A stretch of DNA of 8,534 nucleotides from Lachnospiraceae bacterium (GTDB lineage: Bacteria > Bacillota > Clostridia > Lachnospirales > Lachnospiraceae). Of the stretch, positions 5,564 to 8,534 are shown in pieces. The stretch is from positions 1 to 8,534 of the forward strand of contig JAJQIE010000228.1 of the NCBI GenBank assembly GCA_021199395.1, read 5' to 3'. The notes below the pieces were generated by a model. It had not been told where the DNA came from. It saw only the letters and a list, made by a program, of their open reading frames with translations, and did not search any database. How positions within the stretch are numbered: position 1 is the first letter of the stretch; the number at the start of each line of letters is the position of its first letter. The translations under genes were made by a program, and so were the position numbers.

Positions 5564-7314
5564 AGATGCAAAGCGGACAGAAGGAAATCCTGAAACGGGT
5601 ACTCCTGAGTATCCGGCCGCACCTGGCTCTGGTGCTGTTTTCTCTGGCAATGGCGGTGATTTCAGCCGTGCTGACGCTGTATCTGCCGATCCTGACGGGA
5701 AATATCGTGGACTGTATCATAGGACCGGGGGAAGTAGATTTTACGGCGATTTTCGCCCTGATGCGAAAGATGGCTGCAGCTATCCTTATTACGGCCGCGG
5801 CGCAGTGGCTGATGAATATTTTTAACAACCGGATCGTATACCGTGTTTCCAGTGAAGTGCGGGAACAGGCATTTCGCAAAATCGAGATCCTGCCGCTGGG
5901 ATATCTGGATACCCATTCCTCCGGTGAGACAGTCAGCCGCGTGATCGCGGACGTCGATCAGTTTTCAGAGGGCCTTCTTATGGGCTTTACGCAGCTCTTT
6001 ACCGGTGTTGTGACGATTCTGGGGACGCTTGTTTTTATGCTGTCCGTGAATGTGCGGATTACGCTGGTGGTGGTCGTGCTCACGCCGATCTCTCTGTTTG
6101 TGGCAAATTTTATCGCAAAGCGTACCTATGCCATGTTTCGGAAGCAGTCGGAGACGCGAGGGGAGCAGACCGCGCTGATCGATGAGATGATCGGGAACCA
6201 GAAGGTCGTGCAGGCCTACGGGCAGGAAGCGCACGTACAGGAGCAGTTTGACGAGGTGAACGAACGGTTGTCAAAATATTCTCTGCGCGCAATCTTTTTC
6301 TCGTCACTGACGAATCCGAGCACACGCTTTGTAAACAGCCTGGTCTATACGGGAGTTGGCCTGACCGGCGCGCTTTCTGTTGTGGGCGGGATGATGACGG
6401 TGGGGCAGCTTTCCGCGTTTTTATCGTATGCGAACCAGTATACAAAGCCGTTTAATGAGATTTCCGGAGTGGTGACTGAATTGCAGAATGCGCTGGCATG
6501 CGCGGGACGGGTGTTTGAACTGATCGACGCGAAGGCGGAGGAACCGGATGCGGAACCGGCGCTTACACTTCCGGCTGATCCGGGCAGAGTTTCTCTGGAG
6601 CACGTATATTTTTCCTATACAAAAGAGCGAAGGCTGATCGAGGATTTCAACCTGTCTGTGAAATCCGGGCAGCGCGTGGCGATTGTCGGACCGACAGGGT
6701 GCGGCAAGACGACCCTGATTAACCTGCTGATGCGTTTTTATGATGTGAACAGCGGCAAAATCGCCATTGAGGGAAGGGATATCCGGGGATTGAAACGCGG
6801 GGATCTGCGCAGCGCCTATGGAATGGTGCTGCAGGACACCTGGCTGCGTGCCGGAACGATCCGTGAAAATATTTCCATGGGGCATCCGGAGGCGACGGAG
6901 GAAGAAGTCATCCGTGCGGCGAAGGAAGCGCATGCGCACAGTTTTATCCGGCGGCTTCCGCAGGGCTATGACACGGTGATCGGAGAAAACGGCGGCAATC
7001 TTTCGCAGGGACAGAAGCAGCTTCTGTGCATCGCGCGGGTGATGCTTGCCCTGCCGCCGATGCTGATTCTGGACGAAGCGACGTCCTCCATCGATACGCG
7101 CACGGAGATCCGCATTCAGAAAGCGTTTCAGGCTATGATGCAGGGACGCACCAGCTTTATCGTTGCCCATCGTCTGTCCACCATACAAAATGCCGATGTG
7201 ATTCTGGTGATGAAGGACGGCTGTATCATAGAACAGGGGACGCATCAGGAGCTGCTGGAAAGAGCGGGGTTTTACGCGGAGCTGTACAACAGCCAGTTCG
7301 TAATGCCGGAATAA
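5560..7314 (+). CDS. Heterodimeric ABC exporter, catalytic-site subunit
   Basis: This 584-residue half-transporter is the partner of the preceding protein and has the normal family length with no insertion. A six-helix membrane domain (about residues 20-300) is followed by an ATPase domain with Walker A GPTGCGKT (377-384), Q-loop Gln425, signature LSQGQ (481-485), Walker B MLILDE with Asp505 and catalytic Glu506, and the switch His537 (VAHR). In the head-to-tail dimer, its Glu506 and His537 would serve the one hydrolytic site, while the partner supplies Asp and Gln at the weak site. ATG 5560 overlaps the upstream TGA by four bases, with AAAGGAGG at 5545-5552 and 7-base spacing. The pair resembles TM288 or BmrD and likely exports drugs, lipids or peptides, but the substrate cannot be inferred. 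Confidence 0.95.
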   Translation: MKMQSGQKEILKRVLLSIRPHLALVLFSLAMAVISAVLTLYLPILTGNIVDCIIGPGEVDFTAIFALMRKMAAAILITAAAQWLMNIFNNRIVYRVSSEVREQAFRKIEILPLGYLDTHSSGETVSRVIADVDQFSEGLLMGFTQLFTGVVTILGTLVFMLSVNVRITLVVVVLTPISLFVANFIAKRTYAMFRKQSETRGEQTALIDEMIGNQKVVQAYGQEAHVQEQFDEVNERLSKYSLRAIFFSSLTNPSTRFVNSLVYTGVGLTGALSVVGGMMTVGQLSAFLSYANQYTKPFNEISGVVTELQNALACAGRVFELIDAKAEEPDAEPALTLPADPGRVSLEHVYFSYTKERRLIEDFNLSVKSGQRVAIVGPTGCGKTTLINLLMRFYDVNSGKIAIEGRDIRGLKRGDLRSAYGMVLQDTWLRAGTIRENISMGHPEATEEEVIRAAKEAHAHSFIRRLPQGYDTVIGENGGNLSQGQKQLLCIARVMLALPPMLILDEATSSIDTRTEIRIQKAFQAMMQGRTSFIVAHRLSTIQNADVILVMKDGCIIEQGTHQELLERAGFYAELYNSQFVMPE

Positions 7315-7358
7315 AATGCTTTTTCAGAATATGTTAAGGTTTTTGAAGGCTTTTTTCC

Positions 7359-7387
7359 TTGAAATTTAGGGTAAAATCTATTACCAT
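7359..7387 (+). promoter_or_regulatory. Possible promoter for the NfeD-SPFH genes
   Basis: TTGAAA (7359-7364) and TACCAT (7382-7387) are spaced by 17 bases, five and four of six consensus matches. The surrounding 7315-7442 gap is AT-rich at first and then becomes a purine-rich stretch leading to the start codon. I see no strong terminator for the exporter genes in it. Confidence 0.4.
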
Positions 7388-7442
7388 ATAGGAGGAACAA
7401 CTGACAAGGGAGCGGAGAAGAGGAGGAAAGGGAGGAAAAGCT

Positions 7443-7883
7443 ATGGCGATTAGTATGCAGGCCGTGATCTGGCTTGCTCTGCTTGTGGGGCTGCTGGCGA
7501 TAGAAGCTGTCACGCTTGGACTTACGACGATCTGGTTTGCCGGAGGTGCGCTGGTGGCGTTTGTCCTGGCGATTCTTCAGGTAGATCTGGCGCCGCAGAT
7601 CGCAGCGTTTTGCGTGGTTTCTGTGCTGCTGCTGATTTTTACACGTCCGGCGGCGTCGCACTGGCTGAACCGCGGCCGGACCCGGACGAACGCGGAGAGC
7701 CTGATCGGTGAGATCGCTGTCGTCACAGAGACGATTGATAATCTGGCCGGGACCGGGCAGGTGCAGGTGCGCGGGCAATACTGGACGGCGCGGACTGCGG
7801 AGCATTCACTGAAGATTGAGAAAGAGAAAAATGTAAAAATTGAAGGGATCAGCGGCGTAAAGCTGATCGTAAAGGAGGCGTGA
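7443..7883 (+). CDS. NfeD-like membrane protein with C-terminal OB-fold domain
   Basis: This 146-residue protein has three hydrophobic segments (about residues 7-25, 27-46 and 49-67) followed by a soluble domain from about residue 85. The stretch LIGEIAVVTETIDNLAGTGQVQVRGQYWTART is the typical NfeD OB-fold pattern, ending in a Val/Ile-rich strand (VKLIVKEA). It lacks the serine-protease domain of long NfeD proteins, so it is the short form like B. subtilis YuaF. Such proteins work with SPFH/flotillin partners in membrane domain organisation, and a SPFH gene follows after 6 bases here. ATG 7443 has GGAGG at 7431-7435 with 7-base spacing. An upstream in-frame CTG at 7401 could add 14 basic residues, but ATG is preferred. 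Confidence 0.9.
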   Translation: MAISMQAVIWLALLVGLLAIEAVTLGLTTIWFAGGALVAFVLAILQVDLAPQIAAFCVVSVLLLIFTRPAASHWLNRGRTRTNAESLIGEIAVVTETIDNLAGTGQVQVRGQYWTARTAEHSLKIEKEKNVKIEGISGVKLIVKEA

Positions 7884-7889
7884 GATAGG

Positions 7890-8534
7890 ATGATGGCAGG
7901 AATAGGAGGTTCTGTTTTGATTGTTATTCTGGTTCTGCTGGTGTTGTGGGTGGTAGCTTCCTGTATCAGGATCGTACCGCAGGCACAGGCGTTTGTGATT
8001 GAGAGGCTTGGCGGGTATCAGGCGACCTGGGACGTCGGGATGCATTTTAAGGTTCCATTTGTAGACCGGGTGGCGAAGCGTGTGAATTTAAAGGAGCAGG
8101 TGGTAGATTTTGATCCGCAGCCGGTGATTACCAAGGACAATGTCACTATGCAGATTGACACGGTCGTATTTTTCCAGATTACGGATCCTAAGCTTTTCAC
8201 CTATGGCGTAGAGAATCCGATCATGGCGATTGAGAATCTGACTGCGACGACTTTGCGTAATATTATCGGAGACATGGAGCTGGATCAGACGCTCACCTCC
8301 CGCGAGGTGATCAATACTTCCATGAGAGCGACACTTGACGTGGCGACCGATCCGTGGGGGATCAAGGTAAACCGCGTGGAGCTGAAGAATATTCTGCCGC
8401 CGTCACAGATCATTGACGCGATGGAGAAGCAGATGAAAGCGGAGCGCGAGCGCCGTGAAGCGATCCTGAAGGCGGAGGGTGAGAAAAAATCCTCTATCCT
8501 TGTGGCGGAAGGCCAAAAGCAGTCGGCGATCCTT
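7890..8534 (+). CDS. Stomatin-like SPFH (band 7) membrane protein, truncated by window edge
   Basis: The 215 visible codons encode an N-terminal membrane anchor (about residues 8-24, VLIVILVLLVLWVVASC) and the SPFH domain, beginning RIVPQAQAFVIERLGGY. The domain includes ITKDNVTMQIDTVVFFQI and the DPWGIKVNRVELKNI segment, then the start of the charged helical region (EKQMKAERERREAILKAEGEK) typical of stomatin and QmcA-type proteins. Such proteins form large ring oligomers in membrane microdomains and are thought to modulate proteases or membrane quality control. The frame stays open to the right edge. ATG 7890 is used; GGAGG at 7874-7878 is 11 bases away, which is rather long. A TTG at 7917 with better spacing is a real alternative. 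Confidence 0.93.
   Translation, partial: MMAGIGGSVLIVILVLLVLWVVASCIRIVPQAQAFVIERLGGYQATWDVGMHFKVPFVDRVAKRVNLKEQVVDFDPQPVITKDNVTMQIDTVVFFQITDPKLFTYGVENPIMAIENLTATTLRNIIGDMELDQTLTSREVINTSMRATLDVATDPWGIKVNRVELKNILPPSQIIDAMEKQMKAERERREAILKAEGEKKSSILVAEGQKQSAIL
7904..7909 (+). promoter_or_regulatory. Alternative ribosome binding site for the SPFH gene
   Basis: AGGAGG stands 7 bases before an in-frame TTG (7917). That start would shorten the protein by nine residues and leave the membrane anchor almost whole (MIVILVLLVLW). The sequence alone cannot decide between TTG 7917 and ATG 7890 or 7893. Confidence 0.4.

Noticed and set aside
7320..7363. Possible terminator after the exporter genes
   Set aside because: The T-runs are present, but the only stem is AAGG with CCTT over a T-rich loop, too weak to call.

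Overview
The window looks like chromosomal DNA of a low-to-mid GC Gram-positive anaerobe, most likely a Clostridia member of the Lachnospiraceae type. I infer this from strong GGAGG ribosome binding sites, ATGA-type gene overlaps, the ABC-2 permease with a C-terminal soluble domain, and the style of the protein families. All supported genes are on the + strand. The reverse-strand open frames are shadows of GC-rich coding sequence.

Layout. (1) 2-2555: the 3' part of an ABC ATPase gene overlaps by 26 bases a 615-residue ABC-2-like permease with about nine membrane segments and a large soluble C-terminal domain. A clear intrinsic terminator follows at 2574-2610. (2) A good sigma-70-type promoter (TTGACA, 17 bases, TAATAT) drives a YbaK/EbsC-family aminoacyl-tRNA deacylase gene, starting at ATG 2731. 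(3) 3455-7314: two half-transporter genes joined by an ATGA overlap encode a heterodimeric ABC exporter of the TM287/288 or BmrCD kind. The first subunit has a degenerate ATP site (Asp for the catalytic Glu, Gln for the switch His) and the second is canonical. (4) 7443-8534: an NfeD-like membrane/OB-fold protein gene is followed after 6 bases by a stomatin/SPFH protein gene that runs off the right edge, the usual NfeD-SPFH pair.

The most unusual content lies inside the first half-transporter gene. It is about 120 codons longer than expected, and the excess sits in three in-frame insertions that avoid every catalytic motif: a linker insertion built of 39-bp tandem units, an Asn-x-Ser-rich insertion before the signature motif, and an insertion between Walker B and the switch loop. 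The last carries two near-identical 44-bp copies of a palindromic element. The second copy forms a perfect 9-bp inverted repeat and has no stop in any of the six frames. This resembles, by analogy only, protein-coding palindromic elements such as those of Rickettsia. The partner subunit has no such insertion. The YbaK-family protein also carries an extra loop of about 28 residues. These look like small repeat elements that enter genes in frame and are tolerated in surface loops.
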